The notes under the pieces are model-generated. The model did no database searches, was not told the origin of the DNA, and saw nothing but the letters and a program-made list of their open reading frames with translations. Below, one piece after another: positions 46,525 through 58,100 of a stretch of DNA of 64,000 bases. Positions within the stretch are counted from its first letter, which is position 1. The number at the start of each line of letters is the position of its first letter. The stretch is from the NCBI GenBank assembly GCA_003255065.1, contig QAOA01005801.1, positions 902,367 through 966,366 of the forward strand, written 5' to 3'. A program made the translations under genes and the position numbers. Source of the DNA: Cercis canadensis. Taxonomy: Eukaryota; Streptophyta; Magnoliopsida; Fabales; Fabaceae.

Positions 46525-48822
46525 ATGAATCCCAAATGGGTTCTGCTGTTGGGAATTGCAGCAATGTTAGTGGTTGTGAATGGGCAGTCGGCAGTGAAGC
46601 CATTGGTGAAGACAGTGAAGGGCAAGAAGTTATGTGACAAAGGCTGGGAATGCAAGGGGTGGTCTGCTTATTGCTGTAATGAGACTATTTCTGATTACTT
46701 TCAGGTTTACCAGTTTGAAAACCTCTTCGAAAAGCGTAATTCGCCGGTGGCCCATGCCGTTGGGTTCTGGGATTACCATTCTCTTATCACTGCTGCGGCA
46801 TTATACCAGCCTCTTGGGTTTGGTACCACTGGAGGAAAGCTCAATGGGATGAAGGAGGTGGCAGCTTTTCTTGGTCATGTGGGCAGCAAAACCTCTTGTA
46901 AGTTATAATTTATGGCCAAAGATATTCACAAGGTTGCAACTTTTCTTGGTTTTCTTAGTGGGATATTGACTCAATTGAGTTTGACATTTTGTGCACAATG
47001 AGGGATCAAAATTCTCTAGTTTTCAGTTTTATTGATTTTGCTACATTTTTTTAATCATGCATTCATGCTATAGATCTGGTTCTTTATAAAGCTTCTGTTT
47101 ATTTGTCTTGGTTCATGATCTCATTATTTTAGGACTTAAAAGTTATTCATATTGTCTATGAAGATTTGCTAATGTCTGTGTTATCTGAGTTAGTTATTCT
47201 GTATTTGATATTTTCGTTTTCCTATAATCCAGCTAGAAAACTAACATAAAACTACCATACTCTTTTTGGTTTGTTTTTCTAAGGAATAAAAGGAAGACAT
47301 GATGATAACTGTGAATGTTATGTCAAACCATGTTCCTCAGCTTGCAGAACATAGCCTAGGGTGTTTTGAATCTTTTGATTCTATCAGCATTTAAAGTAAA
47401 ATGTTATGTAAGACTCATTTCAAACCTTTGGTGGGTTGACTTGATTTTGAGCATTTGAGAAATTGCTGATGAAGGGAAATAAATTTTACGTGGTTATGAT
47501 GGGGAGAAAAAAGAGCCATCTAATTTGGTTTGTTTTCATAGTAAATAGAGAAAACATAGGATGATAAATGTGATTGTTATATAGCCATGTACCTCTCAGC
47601 TTGCAAAACATAGCCCATGGTGTTTTGATTGTATCAGTTTTGTGCAGAGTTTAGAATAGTCATTCTTTTCAACAGGTTGATAAATGACTTATTCAGACTT
47701 GACTAATGATTAATCATTAAAGTACGATTAGTAAGACTGATTTGGAAGCTTTGGTGTGTAAATTTGATTTCCTCTATTTGTGAAACTACTAATGATGAAA
47801 ACTGGTTTCAGGTGGATATGGGGTGGCCACTGGGGGACCCTTTGCCTGGGGTTTGTGCTACAATAAAGAGCTGAGTCCTGATAAGTACTATTGTGATGAC
47901 TACTACAAATTGACCTATCCATGTTCTCCTGGGGCCGCATACTATGGCCGTGGTGCCATTCCAATCTATTGGTACGCATATTTTGAGACTCCTCGCCTAT
48001 CACTTTCACCCTGCATATTATTCTTGCATCTGAAATGTCATCTCCATTTACTTCTTTTGAGCAATTGAAAGATCAATGTGCTTCCAAAAAATTACTTTTA
48101 TGTGTGGACCAAACTACAAAATGAGATATTTTATATGTAATTTGTGTGACAAACTTTGGCATCCGTCAGAAAATTTTACTGATATCTCAAGAAAGAAACA
48201 AATGCAAGTTACTAGTACTACTAGTTTGTGAAGCTAATCAGAAGCATCTTTTAGGTGAAGTGAATTAAAACCAAAGTTTGTAAAGTATCTTATGCAGCAG
48301 AACATATCTTTTTACTATTTATTGAGCTGCAGAACTTAGAATAGGTTATTTGACTAGTTAGGATGAAAATCCTGGTATTTTCTTCGTTGATGTTTTCATA
48401 ACAGGAACTACAACTATGGGAAAACTGGGGAAGCCTTGAAAGTGGATTTGTTGAACCATCCAGAATACATAGAACAGAACGCAACCTTGGCCTTCCAAGC
48501 AGCAATATGGAAGTGGATGACCCCAGCTGAGAAGCATCAACCTTCAGCACATGATGTCTTTGTTGGCAATTGGAAACCGACCAAGAACGACACACTGGCC
48601 AAGCGAGTTCCCGGATTTGGTACCACCTTGAATGTGCTCTATGGGGATAGTGTGTGTGGCCAGGGACCTGACAATGAGTCTATGAACAATATCATCTCCC
48701 ACTATCTGTATTACCTTGATCTCATCGGTGTTGGCAGAGAAGAGGCAGGGCCTAATGAAGTGCTCTCTTGTGGTGAGCAAGAGGCTTTTAAACCTTCTGG
48801 TTCATCATCTTCTTCAACTTGA
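46525..48822 (+). CDS. CTL1: Chitinase-like protein, GH19 family (CTL1/POM1-CTL2 type)
   Basis: Exons 46525-46897, 47812-47971 and 48405-48822 join to 316 aa, close to the usual ~320. Residues 1-20 (MNPKWVLLLGIAAMLVVVNG) are a signal peptide. The mature part starts with a Cys-rich stretch (KKLCDKGWECKGWSAYCCNE) and a GH19 fold (ISDYFQVYQFENLF, GFWDYHSLITAAALY, IYWNYNYGKTGEALKVDLLN). Where active class I/II chitinases have the catalytic HETTGGW, this protein has FLGHVGSKTSCGYG with no glutamate, as in CTL1, so it should not cleave chitin. CTL proteins are secreted and affect cellulose assembly and its interaction with other wall glucans. Four N-glycosylation sites are visible (NETI, NATL, NDTL, NESM). 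Without a tree I cannot separate CTL1 from CTL2. Confidence 0.94.
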
Positions 48823-48959
48823 GCTCTGCCTGGAGCATATGGTTGTTGGCCTGTCCATTCTTGAAATCCTCTTTGAAAGGGTGAAAAACCAATAAGGGAG
48901 GGCAATTAGAGAATATTTCAACTACTTTTGCCTTCACTTGAAAGTAAAACTAGTCTGGC

Positions 48960-49549
48960 GTATAGATTAATCTGCTGCTATGTATTTTGGCTTTGGTTAT
49001 TTCTGTATAACTTGAATGTTTGATATAAGCATTGTCTGAACAATTTTGAGGATGAATATATCTTGTGCATAATCAAAATTGTACAACTTTCCATCTAAAT
49101 CCTCCAATCCCATTTATTATAACCCATATTTTCTTAATACTCATTCCTTTAAGCTTGAGCATGTGCTGCATCATTTAACTTTTGTCTTCGAATATTGTAT
49201 CGAAAACTGCCCACCTTCAGCTTCACCAGAATTTGAACATGGTGAGGAAGTTTTTCCTTTCTCATTTCCAGCTCTAATCCAGACCTAATTCATCCTCCCA
49301 ATGGCCTAATCTGTAGGCAAATACTTATTCATTAGGCTTATTTCTGCTACTGGAAATGGAAGCCTAGAAATGGTGGGCAGAGTTTCTTTTGGAAATTGTC
49401 ATTGCATTTTGAAATGTTACTTCATCAACTTGGTAATGGACCACGTGAAGTTGGTTTAAGAAGATTCTTGGTACCAAACCAATTAACAAAACCTACCGAA
49501 ATTCTATTGTCCATTATAAAAAGAGTAAAATAGTATTTTGCTTAATTCA
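48960..49549. other. 3' flank of the chitinase-like gene
   Basis: This is the 3' UTR and following AT-rich DNA up to the assembly gap. No gene is seen. Confidence 0.5.
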
Positions 49550-50205
49550 NNNNNNNNNNNNNNNNNNNNNNNNNNNNNNNNNNNNNNNNNNNNNNNNNNN
49601 NNNNNNNNNNNNNNNNNNNNNNNNNNNNNNNNNNNNNNNNNNNNNNNNNNNNNNNNNNNNNNNNNNNNNNNNNNNNNNNNNNNNNNNNNNNNNNNNNNNN
49701 NNNNNNNNNNNNNNNNNNNNNNNNNNNNNNNNNNNNNNNNNNNNNNNNNNNNNNNNNNNNNNNNNNNNNNNNNNNNNNNNNNNNNNNNNNNNNNNNNNNN
49801 NNNNNNNNNNNNNNNNNNNNNNNNNNNNNNNNNNNNNNNNNNNNNNNNNNNNNNNNNNNNNNNNNNNNNNNNNNNNNNNNNNNNNNNNNNNNNNNNNNNN
49901 NNNNNNNNNNNNNNNNNNNNNNNNNNNNNNNNNNNNNNNNNNNNNNNNNNNNNNNNNNNNNNNNNNNNNNNNNNNNNNNNNNNNNNNNNNNNNNNNNNNN
50001 NNNNNNNNNNNNNNNNNNNNNNNNNNNNNNNNNNNNNNNNNNNNNNNNNNNNNNNNNNNNNNNNNNNNNNNNNNNNNNNNNNNNNNNNNNNNNNNNNNNN
50101 NNNNNNNNNNNNNNNNNNNNNNNNNNNNNNNNNNNNNNNNNNNNNNNNNNNNNNNNNNNNNNNNNNNNNNNNNNNNNNNNNNNNNNNNNNNNNNNNNNNN
50201 NNNNN
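49550..50205. other. Assembly gap (656 N)
   Basis: This is an unbroken run of N. A poly-T tract follows immediately, suggesting the gap arose at a homopolymer or repeat. Open frames that span it are artefacts. Confidence 0.99.
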
Positions 50206-50715
50206 TTTTTTTTTTTTTTTTTTTATTTTTTTTTTAGACTGAAATGTTTGGTTTTTAATATAAAAAATTGGACTCCTTCGGAGATTGTTACCAAAGCTGT
50301 TGTAAATTGAAAAGAATACTGACAAACATGTGGTATAAATATAATAGATGATAATCTTTAATTGTTGGATTTTTAATCTTACTTTTTGTTAGGTACAAAG
50401 CATCTTTTAATTATTTTTTATTTTTTTCTTATCACTCTTAGAGTGTGTTCTTTATTTGTTTCTTATTTATGTGGAGTTGTTACTGTATATCTTGAATGAA
50501 AAAAAATAAACTAAATTTGAATGCTACAAATATATAAAGTATGAAAAAAAAGTTAACTTTTTTAATATTAAATGTGTAATTAATAAATATTAAATGTCAG
50601 ATTCCAAAGCCTCCTCAACAATCACAGTTACAGATTCACAGGCGGTCCACTAGAGCCCATGGGCCATTCTACAGTACACATTGTGAGTAGCGCGTGTGTT
50701 TTATACACCAAACTC

Positions 50716-50740
50716 GCCAATCGCATCCTTAGCGATTGGC
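50716..50740. repeat. Perfect 9-bp inverted repeat with 7-bp loop
   Basis: GCCAATCGC (50716-50724) and GCGATTGGC (50732-50740) are exact reverse complements around ATCCTTA. It contains CCAAT on both strands. No gene start is adjacent, so its role, if any, is unknown. Confidence 0.6.
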
Positions 50741-50856
50741 TACTCTAATATGATATGATGTATTGATGTAAACTAGGAATCTCTTTTCGGAAAAAAAAAA
50801 AAAAAGAAATCCTAAGAATCTTTCTAAAAAAAAGATTGGTAATTAGATTCAAAATT

Positions 50857-51261
50857 GAGAGAATTATTTTTTGATTCTTTAAGTTTGTAAAAAAAAATTA
50901 CTTAATTTTTAACATGGAAGAATTTTAATTTAGTTCATTTCATATTTATAGAAAATATTTAAAATATTTTTTTAGTGTTATGTTATTGTTTTGTTTATAT
51001 ATGTAGTTATTTTATTTATTTTTAACATAATAATTATATATGTGAATAGAATGATTATATAGCTAAAGAATAATTATATATGTGAACAAAATAATTATAT
51101 AGCACTAAAAGATAATTAAATATGTTAATAGAATAATCACATAACACTAATGTGTATTTTTGATATTTCGTATGATATAGGAAGAATATATTGAAATTTC
51201 TCTATCTTTAGAATCAAATGATCTTTTTTATCAACTTTAAGAACCAACTAATAATTCGCTC
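50857..51261. mobile_element. Mutator-type MITE (405 bp)
   Basis: A perfect 9-bp duplication TTCAAAATT flanks it (50848-50856 and 51262-51270). The ends are inverted: GAGAGAATTATTTTTTGATT on the left, GAGCGAATTATTAGTTGGTT read inward from the right. Inner words match the outer MITE at 17 kb (ATGGAAGAATTTTAATTT and the TATATGTGAA repeats), so it is the same family. No coding capacity. Confidence 0.85.
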
Positions 51262-51690
51262 TTCAAAATTCAATTTGGAGAAGCCATAATTCCCACAAAA
51301 AATGACTATTAAAATTAATCTTCTTTTTAATTAAAGATTACCCAAATGAAAATAAGGGAGAATGCATAGAAAAGCAACAACTCACTCAATGGTGTAAACA
51401 AATTTTAGACATACAAAAACTTATGGTTAATTATTTAGTACTAGAAGTAGTATTAATATCATAAGTATAGTGATAATTTGAATTGTGTATTTTGTAAGAC
51501 CCACATGGGTCACCATAATATATGTTAAATAAAGTAAAGGGTATAGATCATTTCAGTTATTATTTTTTTTACTTGTGGTATAAATACCACTTGTGGGATT
51601 AAAATCCTAGCCAAAACTTATATGTGTGTAGGGTAGGTGTAATTTGGACAAAATATTGAATTTGATATATTGATAATTAAATTTAAAATT

Positions 51691-51985
51691 AGGAAAATTA
51701 GTTTTAAGTTCTAGAACTTTGGAGAAAGAACGGAGGAGTTTGGACATCTCATAAAGTGATTAAAATATTTTTTAGCATTATGTGATTATTTTTGTTTATA
51801 TATGTAATAATTACATATAAAATATGTGGTTATTTTATTTAGTATGTAGTTATCATGTTCAAATATATATAAAAAAAAAAAATAACAATTTAGTTCCAAA
51901 ATATATCTTGATAATTTCATGAAATGCTTGAGCTTCTCTATCATTTTTTTTTTTTTCTGTTCTAGAACCTGAGAATAAAATTTTC
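51691..51985. mobile_element. Mutator-type MITE (295 bp)
   Basis: A perfect 9-bp duplication TTTAAAATT flanks it (51682-51690 and 51986-51994). The ends are inverted, with AAGTTCTAGAAC near the left and AGGTTCTAGAAC read inward from the right. The interior shares the TTAGCATTATGTGATTATT and TATGTAGTTATCATG words with the other copies, so it is a diverged member of that family. Confidence 0.75.
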
Positions 51986-52234
51986 TTTAAAATTTAACCC
52001 GTTAAACCATCGTATTTAAATTCAGATGGCTAATTTTTTTCAAAGAAAACTCTTATAAACACCTCAGTAAAATTGACAATGATCATAAGGAGTATTTATA
52101 AAAGGATGTATTGAAGAATTTAATTTGTATAATTTAAAATAATAAATCATTAGCTTGTTTTTCGTGCATATGATTTATAAGTAGATATTATTTTTTCTTG
52201 AGATAGATACTGAAAATGTAAGAGATTTTTTTTG

Positions 52235-52318
52235 TTACATGATAATAAAGATGTTCGAACCTTAGAGTTTTAATAAACTACTTATACCCTTTACCATTAG
52301 ACCACACTCAATGACTTA
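52235..52318 (-). mobile_element. SINE-like remnant
   Basis: On the minus strand GAGTGTGGTCTAATGGTAAA resembles a tRNA 5' half with box A, and AAGGTTCGAACATC about 35 bp on resembles box B. A poly(A)-like run follows. Confidence 0.5.
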
Positions 52319-52833
52319 AATTTAAGAGAATTTATAATCCATTCATAAAAAATATTTATAAATTATCTTCATAACGTTTTAAGTTTTAATCTTAATTATG
52401 CTTTTCTAGCTTTAATCTTTCACTATTTTCCCCTTCTTCTAATTTCATTCTCAAATATAAGATATGTTTTTAAACTTTCCATACTTGTAGTACCACATGA
52501 TTAATTGAAGTGGTCACCAAAAAAAAGTAGCTTATCCATGTTGAATTCCTCAACTATGGGAACGATGGAGTGAACCAAATCAAATAGAAGAAGAAAGTTG
52601 AGGTATGTCTGAAAAAAGGGTCACTCGTATCCAAATTCCAAAATAGATATTTCTAGCAAAGACAAAAAATTCAGACTCTCAAATTAGTGGTGACAGCATC
52701 CTGAGAGAAGAACAGAAACTGAGTTAAATCCGATCTCATTCTGAACCAAACAAATAAAAAAAAAAGGGCATTTTCATTCGTCACCCATCAATTAGCAGCC
52801 GTTAATTATTTTAAAATTTTTGTCAACTCAATC

Positions 52834-52840
52834 AGCCGCC
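52834..52840 (+). promoter_or_regulatory. GCC-box (AGCCGCC) upstream of the acyl-activating enzyme gene
   Basis: A perfect AGCCGCC, the core bound by ERF factors, lies 143 bp before the start codon and 34 bp before a TATA-like TATAAAT at 52874-52880. An imperfect second copy (GCAGCCGTTAAT at about 52795) shares the following GTTAAT with it. Confidence 0.5.
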
Positions 52841-52982
52841 GTTAATCTGCATATACTTGTCAAAGGCATTTAATATAAATACATGGCAACCTAGTCATTT
52901 GGGCTTGTATTTTAGAAACAGATACGGAGAGTGAGAGCGAGAAAAAGCGCGAACGAAAGAGAGAGGTGAAGGTGCAACGACG

Positions 52983-55900
52983 ATGGTGGTGGGGCGTGAC
53001 ATCGACGATTTGCCAAAGAACGCAGCGAACTACACTGCTTTAACGCCTTTGTGGTTTCTAGAGAGAGCAGCTCAGGTGCACCCCACCAGAAACTCGGTGG
53101 TCCACGGATCCCGTCGCTACACGTGGCACCAGACTTACCAGCGTTGCCGTCAGTTGGCGTCTGCTCTTTCGAAAAACTCCGTCGGTCTCGGCACCACTGT
53201 AATTTTCTTATACCCTTCTCTTCTCTGTTTGTTCTTACAGAAAACAAATATATATATTTATTTTTTCCATTGCTCTGACCTTTTAGGAAATGAAGCAAAG
53301 TTCAGTTACTGTAGAGTTTTTATTTTATTTTATTTGTTGTTATTTTATAGTTTATCAAGTTTGATTAGGTGAAGTTCAGAAGTAATGGATTGTGTTTTTA
53401 ATTATTTTATTTTCTGGGGAGCGGCAGAGCAAATTGGTTTCACGGTGAAGAAAAGTTTTGAGCTTGCTAAATGAACATAATATTAAAAAACTAAAGACAG
53501 CAAAAGATAGTTAGTAACTGTTTGTCAATTTGTTATGTGAGTTAATGATTATTATTTTATAAAAGATTTTTGGCCTTTTGCTAATATGTGCGCTTGGAGC
53601 CCAGGTTAGAATGACCATACGGGTACAGGAAGAAGTTAATAAATAATTAATGCTTTGCTTTGAATATTGTAATTAATGTTTTTTTAATTTTAATTTTTTC
53701 TAATAAACCATTAACTTTTCTAATTAAAAGATTTTGCAAATTGCATTCTATTCGCATTGAAAATTGTCTATGCTATTTATTGAAAATTCAATCTAATCAT
53801 TAATTAAAAGGTATATTCATTGAACATTAACCTTTGCTGGTACAAATTAACAAGACCCTTTAGTAAATATGCCATAAAGGGGAGGGCACCCAATCACCTG
53901 TAACTATGAAAAGGCATATTTTGGCAAATTCGTGAGATCTTTTGTGTAAAGGAACTAAATTGGTGTGGTGTAAAGGAACCTGAGCATACCCATAGAAAGA
54001 TGGTCACTTGAATTACAAGTGGAATTCATCAGATCTTTTGCTGTGTACTAAGTATTGGTCTTCATCTGATATTATTCTTATTAGTTAATGCCAGGCCAAC
54101 CATAGTATGATTCTCTAATACTTGGCTAAGAATACAGAGCCTCTAGATTGATAAAGTTAAGTGCAAGCTTAGCTAAAATTAGTTGTGGCCATTTGAGGTG
54201 TTGACCACTAGAAGTGAACAAATAACTTCAGTGATCATGGTATACTACCTTGTCATGGTCTTTGCACTGCTTAAAGTACTGACTTGCTATGGTTGCTTTG
54301 TGTTTCCGTAAATTTGACTCACGTTGTTTGACTTTGTAATAGGTTTACATCTGTAGAGTTTGATTCCAATGTAGTTCATGAATAGGGTATTATCCAGCAT
54401 TTTGTTTCGTTAGGATGACCAAAATATTATTGCGCTTAACAAAATCAAGCAAGACTTGCTTTAGGCTCACATTTCTGTTCTGTAAGCTTGTAAGATTGCC
54501 TGGCGGCATGTTTCCTTCATACTTATTTTGTCCATGTATGGGCATTAAAGTTAAATAGATTAGTTTCCCAAACATCTTTCTGTTGTTTTGATTGGTGTGT
54601 CCACGCATCCAATGGCTTTATATATATATATATAGACACACATATATATATAACAAGAAGAAATTCATTAACGGTAAAGGAAGGAGAATGTACAAAAGCA
54701 GAGATAACATATCCTCCAATATGTCGTTGACAAACCTCAAAGTAATTGCTCACTTTAATTATTTCAGTGTGTGCTTGACAGGTTCTACATTTGACTGGGG
54801 CAGTATTAGAATAACTCCACTTTCTGTGATTAATATTGGATGTTGCTAGTAACTGCTAGACATCCATGTCCTTTAATGTTCGCAATACTGATTGACAGGC
54901 ATTTTAGCCAAGAAAAAGGATGAGTCATGTCTTATTATAGTTTACCATCTTTGTCATTTATCACAGGCAGTGGTAATGGTGAATTAGGAAAATTTAGAAT
55001 GTTTGGTTGCTTACTTCCCTTTCTGGCTACAACTTCAATTATACCATTATGAGGCAGGCCAGTGGTTTTGGTTTTGCATTATTTTATTTGATTTTGCACC
55101 TGAATCCAGGAGCACTGGGGTTTATGCTGCGGTTTTACTTGGACTTGGTTAATGCAGTTTGGGTGAAAGATCTTGTTTTGAACCGTGGGGCCTTCTTTTT
55201 CAAGTATTTCCACTGTGTTAGCTCTTATCTGCGGGGATTGATTGTTTTTTGTTGTATTAGAGTGAGTGCCTAATGCATTTATTCCTAAAGTAATTCTTTG
55301 ATGCTGCAAACAGGTAGCAGTTATTGCACCAAATGTTCCAGCTCTCTATGAAGCTCATTTTGGAATTCCAATGGCAGGATCTGTAATTAACCCTGTTAAT
55401 ATTCGATTGAATGCATCTACAATAGCTTTCCTTCTTGGTCATTCGGCAGCAGCTGTTGTAATGGTGGATCAAGAGTTTTTTCCGTTGGCAGAAGAAGCTT
55501 TAAAGATCTGGTCTGAGAAAAGCAAAACTTTTAAGCCTCCAATTTTAATTGTCATAGGTGATGAAAACTGTGATCCTAAGGAACTCAGATATGCTTTGTC
55601 CAAAGGAGCCATTGAATATGAGAAATTTCTTGAAAGTGGTGACCCTGAATTTGCGTGGAAACCTCCAGAAGATGAATGGCAGAGCATTTCTTTGGGTTAT
55701 ACATCCGGTACCACAGCTAGCCCTAAGGGTGTAGTGTTACACCACCGAGGGGCATATCTAATGTCTCTAAGTGGAGCTCTTATTTGGGGAATGAATGAAG
55801 GAGCTGTTTATTTGTGGACTCTACCTATGTTTCATTGTAATGGTTGGTGCTACCCTTGGACACTTGCAGCTCTTTGTGGGACAAATATATGCCTTCGCCA

Positions 55901-57344
55901 GGTAAGCTAATGGTTTGGTTAGTGCTCTGCAATTATTTAAGTGATTGAAACAATTCATTATTAACTTTTTTCTTATTAGATAATTAATGGGTAATATGCT
56001 TTACATGGCTTGTTGATATTTCTTTAATTCTAGCTAAAAATCTCATGCGATCTTACTAATGCTACTTCAAATAAATGAAGGCCCTATTGAGTACACATGA
56101 CTGATGAGCCTGTTAGATAATAGTGGTGGCATGCTTCATCTAGAAATTTACTTTATATTGAACTTAAATAGTACTTAGACTAGGTTTACCGTGTTCTGCT
56201 CCGGGATGGTGATCCTTTTTCTGGTGGTAGCTAGTGATAAAATGTTAATTTTAGACATAACAGATGTAAGTTATTGTAATATTATAATTGAACATTTCTA
56301 GGTTCTGTGCTGCTCTAAGTGAAACTATCTGCTCTCTTAACTAATACCAGCATATATTTTGATTATAGTTGTTCTCTTTAACAGATAGCTAGTTGATTGC
56401 TCTAGATATCCATCACGCTCCTACATCTTTCTGTATGCATTATGCAGGTTACAGCGAGGGCAGTATATGAAGCCATTGCCAAGTATAAGGTGACTCATTT
56501 TTGTGCAGCACCAGTAGTGCTCAACACAATAGTAAATGCCCGACCTGAGGAAACTATCCTTCCCCTGCCCCATGTTGTAAATGTGAATACAGCCGGGGCT
56601 GCACCTCCTCCTTCTGTTCTTGCCGCCATGTCTGAACGAGGCTTTCGTGTCACTCACACTTATGGTCTCTCAGAAACCTATGGACCCTCCACAGTATGCG
56701 CCTGGAAGCCTGAGTGGGAATCACTTCCCCCTGAAACCCAAGCCAAGCTCCAAGCAAGGCAAGGTGTGAGGTACATTGGCCTAGAAGGCCTAGAAGTCGT
56801 GAGCACAAAAACCATGGAACCTGTTCCTGCCGATGGAAAAACCATTGGAGAGATCGTGATGCGGGGTAATAGTGTGATGAAAGGATACTTAAAGAATCCA
56901 AAAGCAAACGAAGAAACTTTCGCCAATGGATGGTTTCATTCTGGAGATCTTGCAGTAAAGCATCCAGATGGATACATAGAAATTAAAGATAGATCAAAAG
57001 ACATCATCATTTCTGGGGCTGAAAATATCAGTAGTGTGGAGATAGAGAATACTCTATACTCGCACCCATCAATACTAGAGGCATCAGTGGTTGCAAGGCC
57101 AGATGAGAAGTGGGGTGAGTCTCCCTGTGCTTTTGTGACATTGAAACCAGGAGTGGATAACAGTAATGAGCAGCATCTGGCTCAAGATATAATCAAGTTC
57201 TGCAGGTCAAAGATGCCTGCTTATTGGGTCCCAAAATCGGTCTTCTTCGGGCCGTTACCGAAGACAGCTACCGGGAAGATACAGAAGCATTTGCTGAGGG
57301 CCAAGGCGAAAGAGATGGGGCCTGTGAAGACCAGCAAGTTGTAA
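52983..57344 (+). CDS. AAE7: Peroxisomal acyl-activating enzyme, acetate/butyrate-CoA ligase type (AAE7/ACN1)
   Basis: Exons 52983-53198, 55314-55901 and 56448-57344 join in phase 0 to 566 aa, the usual length. The first intron is 2.1 kb. ANL-superfamily motifs appear in order: the phosphate-binding YTSGTTASPKG (201-211), MFHCNGWC, HTYGLSETYGP, GWFHSGD, IEIKDRSKDIIISGAENISS and the catalytic-lysine region PKTATGKIQKH. The C-terminus SKL is a perfect peroxisomal targeting signal (type 1). The start IDDLPKNAANYTALTPLWFL fits AAE7/ACN1, which activates acetate to acetyl-CoA in peroxisomes for the glyoxylate cycle. One oddity: residue 459 is Ala in ISGAEN where the family usually has ISGGEN. Substrate range (acetate, butyrate or another short acid) cannot be read from the sequence. 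Confidence 0.95.
54612..54652. repeat. AT-dinucleotide microsatellite in AAE7 intron 1
   Basis: A (TA)n run is interrupted by GACACACA and resumes. Nothing else is notable. Confidence 0.7.
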
Positions 57345-57420
57345 CTAGATAACAGTGACGACGACGAAAAAGGCTGCTGCTTGTTGCTTTTTTTCATTAC
57401 TCTTGAACTTTCTTATCTCC

Positions 57421-57426
57421 AATAAA
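57421..57426 (+). terminator. Poly(A) signal AATAAA of AAE7
   Basis: AATAAA lies 77 bp after the stop codon, followed by T-rich DNA. Confidence 0.5.
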
Positions 57427-58100
57427 AGGGTACCTTATCCAAAACTCTTTTTTTTTTTCCCCCCTTTATTTAGTTGTTTCTTAAAGAACCAGATGTTGGG
57501 CCCTAAAATGTGTTGCTTGTGTTAGACGGAACTGGAATACGGGTCTTACTTTTTTAGTTCTATTTTCTTTGGAGATCAATTAAAGCTTAATGAAATCCAC
57601 ATCAGCAGTATCCTTTTTCTACTAATTAAATCCACATGTATGAGAAAAGATTGGACTCAAACCCTATCTACTTGGAGTTCATTCTTTCATATACATACAT
57701 AAATTGTGTTTTGCTATATAGTTATCCCATGATATGTACATCATTATTTGACTGCAGCAAAAAATCCAAGTTCTAGAAGGAGTAATCCATTACTTAACAC
57801 AACTTCTTATAATCACAACTATGCATGATTGTAAAATCACTCGCACCATTTGAATATTTTTCTGCCAAACTCAAATGCAGATACTTGAGCAGTTGTATAC
57901 AGTTGTGTACCGTATTTGTGTAACCGCTAAGGCGCTAACCATAACTGTTCCTTCAAAATAAGTTTGGTAGTGACACAATCAAACCATTTCAGGGCCATGC
58001 TGAAGCAACAAAGCCTCTCCTTGCACATTAAAAACATCTTTATCTTTTCTTAAGGAGAAGAATCAATAACTGTTTTATTTTTGATTGGTGATGTGAACAA

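Larger units (their letters stand above)
50206..52860. other. AT-rich intergenic region dominated by MITEs
   Basis: Between the gap and the acyl-activating enzyme gene I find two MITEs, a SINE-like remnant and a short perfect inverted repeat, but no gene. Confidence 0.6.

Noticed and set aside
49504..50325. Long open frames of 234 and 273 codons
   Set aside because: They consist almost entirely of unknown bases in the assembly gap.
56421..56926. Minus-strand frames within AAE7 exon 3
   Set aside because: They are shadows of the real coding strand.
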